The translations under genes and the position numbers were made by a program. From assembly GCA_035504215.1 (NCBI GenBank), contig DATJSI010000033.1, positions 1 through 61,018 on the forward strand: a stretch of 61,018 nucleotides of DNA, in the 5' to 3' direction. Under the pieces are notes generated by a model that saw nothing but the letters and a program-made list of their open reading frames with translations, was not told the origin of the DNA and did not search any database. Shown here in pieces: positions 35,668 to 43,180 of the stretch (position 1 is its first letter; each line of letters begins with the position of its first letter). Source of the stretch: Mycobacteriales bacterium. Its GTDB lineage: Bacteria > Actinomycetota > Actinomycetes > JAFAQI01.

Positions 35668-35692
35668 CCCCACGCATGGCCCATGCGTGGGG
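35668..35692. terminator. Perfect 12-base inverted repeat just after typA
   Basis: CCCCACGCATGG and CCATGCGTGGGG flank a single C (centre 35680), seven bases after the typA stop. It is both a terminator-like cruciform and the first unit of the tandem array. No T-run follows, so it may block by structure only. Confidence 0.55.
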
Positions 35693-35876
35693 TGATAGCC
35701 CCACCCGTGGCCCATGCGTGTCGCGGTCGGGGCACGTGTGCCCATGCGTGTCGCGGTCGGGGGCAGCTGTGGCCCATGCGTGTCGCTATAGCGACATCGA
35801 TGGGCCATGCGTGGGGTGATAGCCCCACCGGTGGGCCATGCGTGTCGCCCACCGCGACACCGATGGGCCATGCGTG
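35668..35876. repeat. Tandem array, seven ~31-base units with variable hairpins
   Basis: The core CCATGCGTG recurs at 35681, 35712, 35742, 35774, 35805, 35836 and 35868, giving spacings of 31, 30, 32, 31, 31 and 32. Between cores are short hairpins: GTGGGG/CCCCAC (35687-35704 and 35811-35828), the self-complementary TGTCGCTATAGCGACA (35781-35796) and GTGTCG/CGACAC (35842-35860). Different stems at the same place, all paired, suggest that structure is what is kept. The period is not a multiple of three, so it is not an in-frame peptide repeat. Function unknown. Confidence 0.85.
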
Positions 35877-35905
35877 CCCAACAGGCGGGGGATACCGTTA
35901 CCGCG

Positions 35906-36808
35906 ATGACGCAATGGGACGGCCAAGGGCTGCCGCCGGCCGCGCAGGCGCGGATCGACCGCGCCGGCACGGACCGGGTCTGGTCCTCACTGCTCTCGAT
36001 CCGGGGCCAGGCCGGCGTACACAGCGTCGGGCTCGACCCGGTCGGCGAGGTGATGGGCTCGATGGTCGAGCACATCGGCTTCGCCGGGTACGGCGGCTGC
36101 GGCATGTGGGTGCCGATGACGCGTGGGTTCGGCATTCCGGCTGCCGGCGGCCCGACGGTCACCTCCGGTGCCGGCGGCTTCTCCGGATTCGCGCCGTACG
36201 TCGATGCGTTGTACCGCGGCTACGACACCGCGATGTACCGGATGTTGCTCGAAGCGCAGGCGCTGGGCGCGGACGGCATCGTCGGGGTCACCTGCGTCCG
36301 CGAGCGCCTGCTCGACACCAATGGCGCCAACGAGTTCGTCGCCCGCGGTACGGCGGTGCGAGCCCGGGGTCCGGTGCGCCCGTCGACGTTGTTCGCGACC
36401 GACCTGTCCGGCGGGGACGTTGCGAAAGCACTGCACGCCGGCTGGGTGCCGACCGGGCTGGTCTGGGGGATCTCCGTCGCGATCCGGCACGACGACTACA
36501 TGACCAGGATGGCCGCCGCACCGTGGAGCGGTCAGAACATCGAGGTGCCCGGCTACACCGAGCTGGTCACGTACGCCCGCCACGACGCCCGCGTGCAGTT
36601 CCACAACCGGGCCGGCGGGATGGGCGCGGACGCGGCCACGGTCAGTGACATGTCGCTGCGGATCTGGGCGATCGAACCGAACGAAGGACACCGGGACCAC
36701 GTTGCGGAAGCCGTCGTGGTCGGCAACTCGCTGGTCCGCTTCCACCAGGGCGAGCAGGCACCCACTGACAGCCGGCTCGTCATGCCGCTGAAAGGACGTC
36801 AGCTGTGA
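35906..36808 (+). CDS. YbjQ-family (heavy-metal-binding domain-like) protein
   Basis: A 300-residue protein with two related domains, each with the YbjQ-like pattern of a strand plus Tyr-rich helix: LYRGYDTAMYRMLLEAQALGADGIVGV and TYARHDARVQFHNRAGGMGADAATV. There is no signal peptide. The frame opens within the repeat array, but the ATG at 35906 is the sensible start. It overlaps the next gene (stop 36808, start 36805). YbjQ proteins form pentamers; their role is unknown and metal binding is not established. Confidence 0.75.
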   Translation: MTQWDGQGLPPAAQARIDRAGTDRVWSSLLSIRGQAGVHSVGLDPVGEVMGSMVEHIGFAGYGGCGMWVPMTRGFGIPAAGGPTVTSGAGGFSGFAPYVDALYRGYDTAMYRMLLEAQALGADGIVGVTCVRERLLDTNGANEFVARGTAVRARGPVRPSTLFATDLSGGDVAKALHAGWVPTGLVWGISVAIRHDDYMTRMAAAPWSGQNIEVPGYTELVTYARHDARVQFHNRAGGMGADAATVSDMSLRIWAIEPNEGHRDHVAEAVVVGNSLVRFHQGEQAPTDSRLVMPLKGRQL

Positions 36809-37635
36809 CCGTTGATCCGCAACAGCTCGGGCTGCCCGAGGACGCGATGCGCCGGCTGGCCGAGATGGCGCCCGGTCAGGCGACGTCGCTGTTCACCTCG
36901 GACCTCTCTGTCAACGAGTTCCTGCTCGTCCGCGAGGCCGGCTTCCGGCCACTGGGACTGGTTCTCGGCTCGTCGATCTACCACGTCGGCTTCCAGCGCG
37001 GCCGCTGGAGCCAGAACCAGGAGCTCACGACGCTGACCCAGGCGATGTACGGCGCACGAGAGCTCGCGATGGCGCGGATGGAGGCCGAAGCCGACGTGCT
37101 CGGCGCAGACGGCATTGTCGGCGTACGCCTCGACATCGAGTTCAAGGAGTTCGGCGAGGACCTCGCCGAGTTCATCGCGGTCGGTACGGCGGTGAAGGCC
37201 GATGCGCCGCCGCCGACGGGAGACGGCTGGCGCAACAACCAGAACAAGCCGTTCACCTCCGACCTGTCGGGGCAGGACTTCTGGACCCTGCTGCAGGCCG
37301 GCTACGCGCCGCTCGGCATGGTCATGGGCTCGTGCGTCTACCACATCGCGCACCAGGGGATGTTCAAGTCGATCGGCAACATCGGGCAGAACGTCGAGAT
37401 CCCGCAGTTCACCGAGGCGTTGTACGACGCCCGCGAGCTCGCGATGTCGCGGATGCAGGCGGAGGCGGAGGCGCTGTCGGCCGAGGGCATCGTCGGCGTG
37501 CAGCTGCTTTCGCTGCCGCATCGGTGGGGCGGTCACACGACCGAGTTCTTCGCGATCGGCACCGGCGTGCGGCCGCTGCGCGACGACCACGAGATCGACC
37601 GTCCCCAGCTGGTGCTTCCGCTGACCGACCGGTGA
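36805..37635 (+). CDS. YbjQ-family protein, two-domain paralogue
   Basis: A 276-residue protein with two clear copies of the YbjQ domain: PFTSDLS...VLGSSIYHVGFQRGRWSQ with ELAMARMEAEADVLGADGIVGV (N half), and KPFTSDLSGQDF...VMGSCVYHIAHQG with ELAMSRMQAEAEALSAEGIVGV (C half). It is paralogous to the preceding gene and translationally coupled to it. No catalytic motif is evident. Confidence 0.8.
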   Translation: MTVDPQQLGLPEDAMRRLAEMAPGQATSLFTSDLSVNEFLLVREAGFRPLGLVLGSSIYHVGFQRGRWSQNQELTTLTQAMYGARELAMARMEAEADVLGADGIVGVRLDIEFKEFGEDLAEFIAVGTAVKADAPPPTGDGWRNNQNKPFTSDLSGQDFWTLLQAGYAPLGMVMGSCVYHIAHQGMFKSIGNIGQNVEIPQFTEALYDARELAMSRMQAEAEALSAEGIVGVQLLSLPHRWGGHTTEFFAIGTGVRPLRDDHEIDRPQLVLPLTDR

Positions 37636-38054
37636 GCGAGCTGACCCCGGGGGGATCGCCGGACGACGTCGACGCCCTGGCGGCGGCCCTGCGCGCCGAC
37701 AGCGCGGACCTCGATGTCTACGCGCGCGTGCTGACGAGCTCGCTCGCCGACGCGTTGCCGGCGGGCATGGTCCAGCTCGAGCACGACCAGTCGATGCGCG
37801 ACCGGCTCGCCGGACGCCCCGGTGTGGTCCGCACGCTGCGGATCTCGCTCGGCGACGTGGCGCTGGAGCTCGGCCGGGGGCGGTCCGGCGCTCCGGTCGC
37901 CCGGGTTGCGCGCGAGGTACGCGGCGTCGTGATCTCCACCCGCGAGGTCGGGATGGACGAGTGGACCGGGGTGCTCGCCGACCGGCTGGCCGCCCTCGCC
38001 CGCGAGTCCGCGACCGCCCGGGCGGCGCTCAGCCGCCTGCTCGGGGCGGGCTGA
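37632..38054 (+). CDS. Conserved hypothetical protein linked to YbjQ genes
   Basis: A 140-residue soluble protein whose GTG start overlaps the previous stop (GTGA). Helical N-terminus (DDVDALAAALRADSADLDVYARVLTSSLADALP), then strands (VVRTLRISLGDVALELGRG) with REVRGVVISTREVGMDEWTGVLADRL. It is the third gene of the YbjQ operon in this window and is probably functionally connected with it. No known domain recognised. Confidence 0.7.
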   Translation: MSELTPGGSPDDVDALAAALRADSADLDVYARVLTSSLADALPAGMVQLEHDQSMRDRLAGRPGVVRTLRISLGDVALELGRGRSGAPVARVAREVRGVVISTREVGMDEWTGVLADRLAALARESATARAALSRLLGAG

Positions 38055-38109
38055 GGGCCGATTGAGCCCGAAGGGTCAGTTTCTCCCCGGACCTGCCGAG
38101 AATCACCAC

Positions 38110-38442
38110 ATGGGCAACGAACTCGGCCCCGAGGAGGACTCGGAGCTGCGCCGGCTGCACGTGCTGAAGAGCTTCGGCATGGTGGCCGGATCGGTGACGT
38201 CGCGCTACGAGGCCCTGCGCCATCGCGACCGCAGACGGCAGATCCGCGACCCCGAGGAGAACACGGTCGCGGCCCCGGTCGACAAGCCGGACTGGCCGGC
38301 TCACCGTACGGCGAAGCCGGCCACTGCGCCGGCGACGCCCCCGTCGAACTCGTCAGCCCCGCAACGCGTCGTATCGGACACCCGTGAGATCTTCGGAAGT
38401 GCTCCACAGTCGCGCCGCGGTCGCGGCCTGTTTCGACGCTGA
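38110..38442 (+). CDS. Hypothetical protein, overlapping an SDR gene tail to tail
   Basis: A 110-residue, strongly charged protein starting MGNELGPEEDSELRRLHVLKSFG, with an Arg-rich middle (RHRDRRRQIRDPEE), an Ala/Pro/Thr-rich linker and an Arg-rich tail. The frame also opens at an ATG at 38062. Its last 90 bases overlap the 3' end of the minus-strand SDR gene, so one of the two C-termini may be overcalled, or the arrangement is real. Coding character is moderate. Confidence 0.45.
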   Translation: MGNELGPEEDSELRRLHVLKSFGMVAGSVTSRYEALRHRDRRRQIRDPEENTVAAPVDKPDWPAHRTAKPATAPATPPSNSSAPQRVVSDTREIFGSAPQSRRGRGLFRR

Positions 38443-39282
38443 GCTCGAGTCGACCCGCTTCGGGTAGCCGCGGTTCTCGCCCGGCCCGTTCGGCCCGAAG
38501 AACTCCCCGCCGCGCACCTCCGGGGCAGTCGCGGCGTACAGCTGAGGCAGTGCACCCTTCGCGTCGGACTGGCCGACGATCCGGATCCCGACCGTCATGA
38601 CGGCTGTCTTGAGCGGGTTGCCCGCGGCGCCCGGCCGGACCAGGTTCGTGGCCGCGGTGCCGGGATGCGCAGCGACACTGATCAGCCGGGCATCGATCGC
38701 AGCCAGCCGCCGCTGGAGCTCGAAGGCGAACAGCAGGTTCGCCAGCTTGGTGTCGGAGTAGACCCGCCATCGGTGGTAGCTGCGTTCGTGCATCAGGTCG
38801 TCGAAGTCGATCTTGCCGGGCCGGTGGGCGGTGCTGCTCACGGTGACTACCCGGGCGTCCGGGGTGTTGATCAGCTGGGCCAGCAGGAGGCCGGTCAGGG
38901 CGAAGTGGCCGAGGTGGTTCGTGCCGAACTGCAGCTCGAAGCCGTCCGCCGTCTCGCGGCGGGGGATCGCCATCACGCCGGCGTTGTTGATCAGGAGGTC
39001 GAGGGACGGGTACGCCGCGTGGATCCCGTCCGCGAAGCATCGGATGTCGTCGAGGCTGGCGAGGTCGAGCAGGCGCAGCTCGACATCGGCGGACGGCACC
39101 TGCGCGATGACCCGCGCCACGGCCTCCCGGCCGCGGACCTCGTCGCGGCAGGCGAGCACGACGCGGGCTCCCTTGCGGGCGAGCTCGCGAGCGGTCACGT
39201 AGCCGAGCCCGCTGTTCGCGCCGGTCACAACGGCCACTCGCCCCGACTGGTCGGGGATGTCGGCTGCCGTCCATCGGGCCAT
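38353..39282 (-). CDS. SDR-family oxidoreductase (retinol-dehydrogenase-like)
   Basis: A 309-residue short-chain dehydrogenase. Cofactor motif VVTGANSGLGYVTA, NNAGVM, catalytic Ser in VVTVSSTAHRP and Y-S-D-T-K (Y-x3-K). NADPH preference is suggested by ACRDEVRGREA. The length and the C-terminal GPNGPGENRGYPKRV fit retinol-dehydrogenase-like actinobacterial enzymes. The tail overlaps the plus-strand gene ending at 38442. Physiological substrate unknown. Confidence 0.9.
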   Translation of the reverse strand: MARWTAADIPDQSGRVAVVTGANSGLGYVTARELARKGARVVLACRDEVRGREAVARVIAQVPSADVELRLLDLASLDDIRCFADGIHAAYPSLDLLINNAGVMAIPRRETADGFELQFGTNHLGHFALTGLLLAQLINTPDARVVTVSSTAHRPGKIDFDDLMHERSYHRWRVYSDTKLANLLFAFELQRRLAAIDARLISVAAHPGTAATNLVRPGAAGNPLKTAVMTVGIRIVGQSDAKGALPQLYAATAPEVRGGEFFGPNGPGENRGYPKRVDSSSASKQAATAARLWSTSEDLTGVRYDALRG

Positions 39283-39363
39283 CCGCGTCGACCCCTCGCC
39301 TCGCTCGCGCCCCGTTGCGCGTGCTGAGCGTAACCGCAGCCGGCACTCGCCGACGCGCCCGCT

Positions 39364-39969
39364 CTAAGCGCCGCCGGAGTAGCCGCTCGACCGATCCGGC
39401 GCCGAGTACGTCTCGCCGGGACCAGTGTCGGACGACGACCGGTCGAGAAGCCCTGACTCGCGAGCGAATGCAGGAAGCAGCTCTCGCAGGGCGTAGTTGC
39501 CGTAGAGCGCTACTGGCAACCCGATCCGGTCTTCCACCCGCGTCCCTTGTTCCGGGGGGACGAGCGGCCAGGGACAGGCCTGCATCGCCAGCGTGATCCG
39601 CTTGCGTCCCCGGTGCGTCCTTGCGGGGAGCCACGATCTCGTGGGCACGAGTCTTCGCAGCGCACCGTCGTGGACGAGTTGGTGTCGAACCGTGGTCAGG
39701 GCTGTGTCCACCGGCCCTCGAGCAGCCAGGGCGCCGGGTGCGACGTGGCCGTGGACGGCCTGCCAGATCACCCGCTCCAACCCGTCGGGTGGCGCGGTTG
39801 CCGCATCCTCGGGGCGTCGTACGGTGCCCTGTCCGCCCGCGTCGAGGTGTCCCGAGGCATGCAAGACCGCGAGGGCCGCGGCTACACATCGGAAGCGACC
39901 GTCGCGCAGAAAGGCGAGGAACAGATAGTCCGGGACCGTCGGTGGCTCACCTGACGACCGCGAACTCAT
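39364..39969 (-). CDS. TIGR04222-like hypothetical protein without transmembrane segment
   Basis: A 201-residue protein whose N-terminal part (PDYLFLAFLRDGRFRCVAAALAVLHASGHLD, then LERVIWQAVHG and ALTTVRHQLVHDGALRRL) resembles the TIGR04222 cytoplasmic winged-helix-like region. The membrane segments that normally follow are absent; the C-terminus is a Ser/Gly-rich SSGYSGGA tail. It could be a shortened family member or a different family. The first amino acids and start codon are standard. Not assignable to a function. Confidence 0.5.
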   Translation of the reverse strand: MSSRSSGEPPTVPDYLFLAFLRDGRFRCVAAALAVLHASGHLDAGGQGTVRRPEDAATAPPDGLERVIWQAVHGHVAPGALAARGPVDTALTTVRHQLVHDGALRRLVPTRSWLPARTHRGRKRITLAMQACPWPLVPPEQGTRVEDRIGLPVALYGNYALRELLPAFARESGLLDRSSSDTGPGETYSAPDRSSGYSGGA

Positions 39970-40051
39970 GCGCGCACCATAACCGCGAGGACTCCGCGCC
40001 GGCGGCTTGACGGGCCATCCGGCAGATTCCGCGGTGGTGCGGACGGCGGAT

Positions 40052-40077
40052 GGAATGTCCCGGCGGTGCGCTACGTT
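40052..40077 (+). promoter_or_regulatory. Candidate promoter of the small RNA (GGAAT-N18-GTT / TACGTT)
   Basis: GGAAT at 40052-40056 and GTT at 40075-40077 are separated by exactly 18 bases, the consensus of SigR/SigH-type thiol-stress promoters. TACGTT at 40072-40077 also fits the TANNNT -10 of the main sigma factor. Transcription would start near 40083, just ahead of the first hairpin. The match could be chance; the position upstream of a structured, terminated segment makes it more credible. Confidence 0.5.
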
Positions 40078-40083
40078 GAACCG

Positions 40084-40220
40084 CAGAACGTCGAGAGACG
40101 TTCGCCGGCTCGATCCATGGCCCCCGGTCCCAACCTTTGTCGCTTTGAGCGAATCTGTGCCGAGAGGCAGACCTGGCGGGTCGGCGCGCGAGGCCCCGGA
40201 CGTGAAGCGTCCGGGGTTTT
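40084..40220 (+). ncRNA. Candidate structured small RNA with intrinsic terminator
   Basis: About 137 nucleotides with no coding frame of merit. Hairpin 1: GAACGTC (40086-40092)-GAGA-GACGTTC (40097-40103), a 7-base stem capped by a GNRA tetraloop. Hairpin 2: TCGCT-TTG-AGCGA (40140-40152). Hairpin 3: TGCC-GAGA-GGCA (40158-40169), again GNRA-capped. A C-rich unpaired stretch (40121-40132) lies between 1 and 2. It ends in a strong terminator at 40194-40220. It is oriented plus while both flanking genes are minus, so it is not simply a leader or trailer of either. It matches no RNA family I know. Confidence 0.6.
40194..40220 (+). terminator. Intrinsic terminator of the candidate small RNA
   Basis: CCCCGGACG (40194-40202), loop TGAAG, CGTCCGGGG (40208-40216), then TTTT (40217-40220). 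A 9-base GC-rich stem plus T-tract is a clear rho-independent signature on the plus strand, where no protein gene lies upstream. It is the only textbook T-tailed terminator noticed in this window. Confidence 0.8.
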
Positions 40221-40282
40221 CGTGTGTCCGGACCGCACTCGGACCGAACCCGGGCCGAACCCGGGCCGGCGCGGCGTAGCGG

Positions 40283-40744
40283 TCAGGAGCCGGCCACGGT
40301 CTTGCGGAAGTACACCCGGCGGAAACCGGCGTCCTCGCCCCGATGGGTCTCGACGTACCCGTGTCGCGGGTAGTAGTCGAGGTTCTCGGTCATGAGCTCG
40401 TTCGTGTACAGCCGGATCTCCGCGCGTCCCAGCCGGGCCGCCTCGGCGTCGGCGAAGCGCAGCAGGCAGGCACCCACTCCGCCATGCTGCGCGGCCGGCC
40501 GGACGGCGACGTTGTCGAGAAGGAGATGGTCGCCCGCGTCCTGCAGGACGACGACACCGACCAGCTCGCCGTCCCGGGTCGCGAGCCATACCTCACCGGC
40601 TTCGGCCAGTGCCTCGTAGTCGGCGGTCATCGGCGCCGGCTCGCGGCCGATCCGCGCGACATACGGTTCGTATGCCGTCCGGACGAGATCGCTCACCCGA
40701 CCCGCATCCGCAGCAGTCGCCGCCACGATGTCGATGCCCTCCAC
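40283..40744 (-). CDS. GNAT-family N-acetyltransferase
   Basis: A 153-residue acetyltransferase. The acetyl-CoA motif A is LLDNVAVRPAAQHGGVGACLLRFAD (core R-P-x2-Q-x-x-G-V-G), with the usual strand-4 VGVVVLQDAGD before it and the C-terminal YYPRHGYVETHR motif B. Length is standard. It acetylates an unknown amine; no operon partner clarifies it. The ATG at 40744 is the only good start. Confidence 0.87.
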   Translation of the reverse strand: MEGIDIVAATAADAGRVSDLVRTAYEPYVARIGREPAPMTADYEALAEAGEVWLATRDGELVGVVVLQDAGDHLLLDNVAVRPAAQHGGVGACLLRFADAEAARLGRAEIRLYTNELMTENLDYYPRHGYVETHRGEDAGFRRVYFRKTVAGS

Positions 40745-40781
40745 GACGCCAACCTGTCACGCGGCCGGGGCGGAGGGAAAG

Positions 40782-41237
40782 CTAGCGCTGGCGCGGTCGC
40801 CGGCCGGTGTTCGCACAGCAGGTTTCGGCGTACCGGCGGAGCGCGGCGCTCGCCGGCGAGGCGTGGCCGTCGTCGATCAGCCAGAACTGGTCATCCGCGG
40901 CGGGTCGCGCACCGGTGTTCGTCGTGATCCACAGCCACTGACCGCGTGGGCGGATGAAGACCGCGCGGGGAACCGCGACGACCAGGTTGCCGGCCTGGTC
41001 GGTCGAGCCCGCCGCGGCCCGATCCGCAGCCGCCGGACGTCCGGGCGCGAACGCTCGCACCGGAAGCACGCAGGTGCCGGCCGGCGGCCGCGAGGCCCCC
41101 CCGAAAGCCTCGCGCAACCCGCCGGGCAGACCGTGGGTCGGCGCGGCCAACGCAGCGCTCACGCCGCCGACGGCGAGGGCGAGAGCGCCCGCGAGGGGGA
41201 GCAGCGAGCGCCGGCCGAGAAATCCCACGATGAACAT
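40782..41237 (-). CDS. Secreted hypothetical protein
   Basis: A 151-residue protein with an N-terminal signal (RRSLLPLAGALALAVGGVSAALA, cleavage near A-L-A-A-P). Cys residues near 56 and a CC pair near 140 could form disulfides. The middle VPRAVFIRPRGQWLWITTN has alternating strand character. No known domain. Separated from the following gene by 106 bases without recognisable content. Confidence 0.6.
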   Translation of the reverse strand: MFIVGFLGRRSLLPLAGALALAVGGVSAALAAPTHGLPGGLREAFGGASRPPAGTCVLPVRAFAPGRPAAADRAAAGSTDQAGNLVVAVPRAVFIRPRGQWLWITTNTGARPAADDQFWLIDDGHASPASAALRRYAETCCANTGRRPRQR

Positions 41238-41343
41238 GTCGGCCGCGGAGCGGACATACCGAAGCCAATCGCGCAGAACAGATGCATCCGCACTATCCGG
41301 CTAAGTGTTGTCGTAAGTGTTGCAGACGCCCCAGCCGGTGGGA

Positions 41344-41691
41344 TCAGGCCGGCGGTGTGGCGCTGCCCCGCCGGCGTTCGAGCCGGCCGAAGAAGGCCGG
41401 CTCATCCAGGTCGAGGTCCGCCAGCGCGCCGCGCAGCAGCTGCAGCGCGTTGCGGGTGATGAGGTCCGCGTCCTCGGGGTCGACCCCGAGCTCCATCGCC
41501 GCTCCCACGGGTCCTTCGCCCAGCCCGATCGCCACGACGGCCGCGGCTCGTTCGGCCGGCGGAAGCGTGCCGAGCGCCTCGTAGAGCCGGGCGACCAATT
41601 CCGAGTCGGTGACGCCTTCCGGGGCCTTCACGTTGTCGGCGATCGTTCCCGGCGAGATCGGTCGGAGCCGAGGTGGGCGTTCGCTGGGCAC
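41344..41691 (-). CDS. Small protein with sigma-70 region-4-like helices
   Basis: A 115-residue protein. LVARLYEALGTLPPAERAAAVVAIGLGEGPVGAAMELGVDP resembles the region 4 HTH of sigma factors (LPPxERxAxV...GxSxxEIAxxLG), without a region 2. It may be a small DNA-binding regulator or degenerate factor. ATG start, positioned just after (17 bases downstream of) the luciferase-like gene and transcribed in the same direction. Confidence 0.55.
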   Translation of the reverse strand: MPSERPPRLRPISPGTIADNVKAPEGVTDSELVARLYEALGTLPPAERAAAVVAIGLGEGPVGAAMELGVDPEDADLITRNALQLLRGALADLDLDEPAFFGRLERRRGSATPPA

Positions 41692-41708
41692 ACCCCACCG
41701 TACGTCGG

Positions 41709-42632
41709 TCAGGCCGGGACCGGCGCAAACGTCTCGAGCACGCGATGCGCGTGTTGCATCGAGCGGATCGGATCCGCGTCCGGCGAGCCGATCTCCTCGT
41801 CGAAGTTCAGATCGAGAAACACCTCGGAGACACCGGCGGCCGCGTAGTCGTCGAGATCCGCGCGGATCTTCTCCGGCGTACCGGTCATCGCCGGGTCATC
41901 GGGCCGATCGACGTCGCGCACCCGCATCGAGGCGCGGATGATGATCTTGATCGCGTCGGGGTCGCGGCCGGCGTCCTCGGCAGCGGCACGGATGGTCGCA
42001 ACCGCCGCCGGCACCTGTTCACTCGGGAACCGGCTGGCCGAGATCCAGCCGTCGGCAAGCCGCCCGGCCCGGCGCAGGGCCGGCTCGGCGGTGCCGCCCA
42101 GCAGCACCGGCGGGTGCGGTCGCTGCACCGGCTTCGGCGCCACGAACCCGCGCGGCACGGTGTAGAACTCGCCGGCGAACTCCACCGGCTCCTCGGTCCA
42201 GATCGCCCGCAGGCAGGCGACGTACTCCTCCGCCCGCGCGCCACGTCGCTCGATCGACACGCCGGCGGCGGTGAACTCCTCCGGCTCCCAGCCCAACCCC
42301 AGTCCGGCATCCAACCGGCCCGCCGACACGACATCGATGCTCGTCAACGCCTTGGCGAGGACCAGCGGCGCGTAGAAGGGCAGGTTCACGACCGCGAGGC
42401 CGAGGCGGATCGTGCTCGTCACACCGGCGAGGAAGCCCGCGACGATGAGCGGGTCGTGCACGCTGCGGTACGGCGACGTGAGCTGCCGGGCCTCGGGTGC
42501 TTCGGGAAACAGCAGCCTGGAGAACGTCCACAACGAGTGGTAGCCGAGCGTCTCTGCTCGCTGCGCGATCTCGATCTGGTTCGCCGGGGTCGCCCACGAC
42601 CCGGAGACGGGAGCGCCGAAGCCGATCTGCAT
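41709..42632 (-). CDS. LLM-class F420-dependent oxidoreductase
   Basis: A 307-residue luciferase-like monooxygenase-fold protein. MQIGFGAPVSGSWATP, ETLGYHSLWTFSRL, TIRLGLAVVNLPFYAPLVLAKALTSIDVVSAGRLDAGLGLGW and PPVLLGGTAEPALRRAGRLADGWI are the family's characteristic strands and loops; the subtype matches actinobacterial F420-dependent proteins. The frame stays open far upstream, but the ATG at 42632 gives a normal N-terminus. Substrate unknown. It is divergent from the LMW phosphatase. Confidence 0.88.
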   Translation of the reverse strand: MQIGFGAPVSGSWATPANQIEIAQRAETLGYHSLWTFSRLLFPEAPEARQLTSPYRSVHDPLIVAGFLAGVTSTIRLGLAVVNLPFYAPLVLAKALTSIDVVSAGRLDAGLGLGWEPEEFTAAGVSIERRGARAEEYVACLRAIWTEEPVEFAGEFYTVPRGFVAPKPVQRPHPPVLLGGTAEPALRRAGRLADGWISASRFPSEQVPAAVATIRAAAEDAGRDPDAIKIIIRASMRVRDVDRPDDPAMTGTPEKIRADLDDYAAAGVSEVFLDLNFDEEIGSPDADPIRSMQHAHRVLETFAPVPA

Positions 42633-42694
42633 CGCCCCATCAAACCGCCCCACTACCGGTCTCGGCACACCGCCCACGGGGGAGACTGGTCGGT

Positions 42695-43180
42695 GTGGCC
42701 CCCTACCGGATCTGTTTCGTCTGCATGGGCAACATCTGCCGCTCGCCGATGGCGGCGACGGTGATGCGTGAGCTGCTGGCCGCCGCCGGATGGTCCGATC
42801 GCGTGTTGGTCGAGAGCGCCGGCACCGGCGGCTGGCATGCGGGGGACGGCGCCGACGAGCGGGCGCTCGCCACGTTGCGCCGGCACGGGTACGACGGCAC
42901 CGATCACGTGGCGCGGCAGTTCGACCCGGAATGGTTCGAGGCGGTCGACCTTGTGGTCGCCATGGACCACGAGAACCTGCGGGCACTGCGGCGCGCCGCG
43001 CCCGCCGACGCCAAGGATGCCGTCGTGCTGCTGCGCTCCTTCGACCCCGCCGCCGGGCCGGACGACCTCGACGTACCGGATCCGTACTACGAGGGCAGTG
43101 CCGGGTTCGAGCAGGTCTTCGCGATGGTCGAGGCGAGCTGCAAGGGCTTGCTGGAATCCCGCCGCGACCGGATCGAATGA
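42695..43180 (+). CDS. Low-molecular-weight protein-tyrosine-phosphatase family
   Basis: A 161-residue phosphatase. The P-loop is CFVCMGNICRSP, giving C-x5-R (C10...R16), and the general acid lies in VPDPYYEG near residue 130. ESAGTGGWHAGDGAD and the H-V-A-R-Q-F segments are family-typical. GTG start. It overlaps the following fructosamine-kinase gene (ATGA). Bacterial LMW-PTPs can act on phosphotyrosine, but those coupled to fructosamine-kinase homologues are reported to act on ribulosamine-5-phosphates, which suits this context. Confidence 0.9.
   Translation: MAPYRICFVCMGNICRSPMAATVMRELLAAAGWSDRVLVESAGTGGWHAGDGADERALATLRRHGYDGTDHVARQFDPEWFEAVDLVVAMDHENLRALRRAAPADAKDAVVLLRSFDPAAGPDDLDVPDPYYEGSAGFEQVFAMVEASCKGLLESRRDRIE

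Noticed and set aside
35364-35852. Peptide-coding reading of the same repeats (open in several frames)
   Set aside because: The period of 30-32 bases shifts the frame each unit, so no repeated peptide results.
35668-35876. CRISPR array reading of the 31-base repeats
   Set aside because: Only about 9-12 bases are constant, the variable parts are hairpins rather than unrelated spacers, and no cas genes are nearby.
40084-40220. Ribosomal-protein leader, T-box or known riboswitch
   Set aside because: No plus-strand gene follows the terminator, and no T-box or riboswitch core sequence is present.
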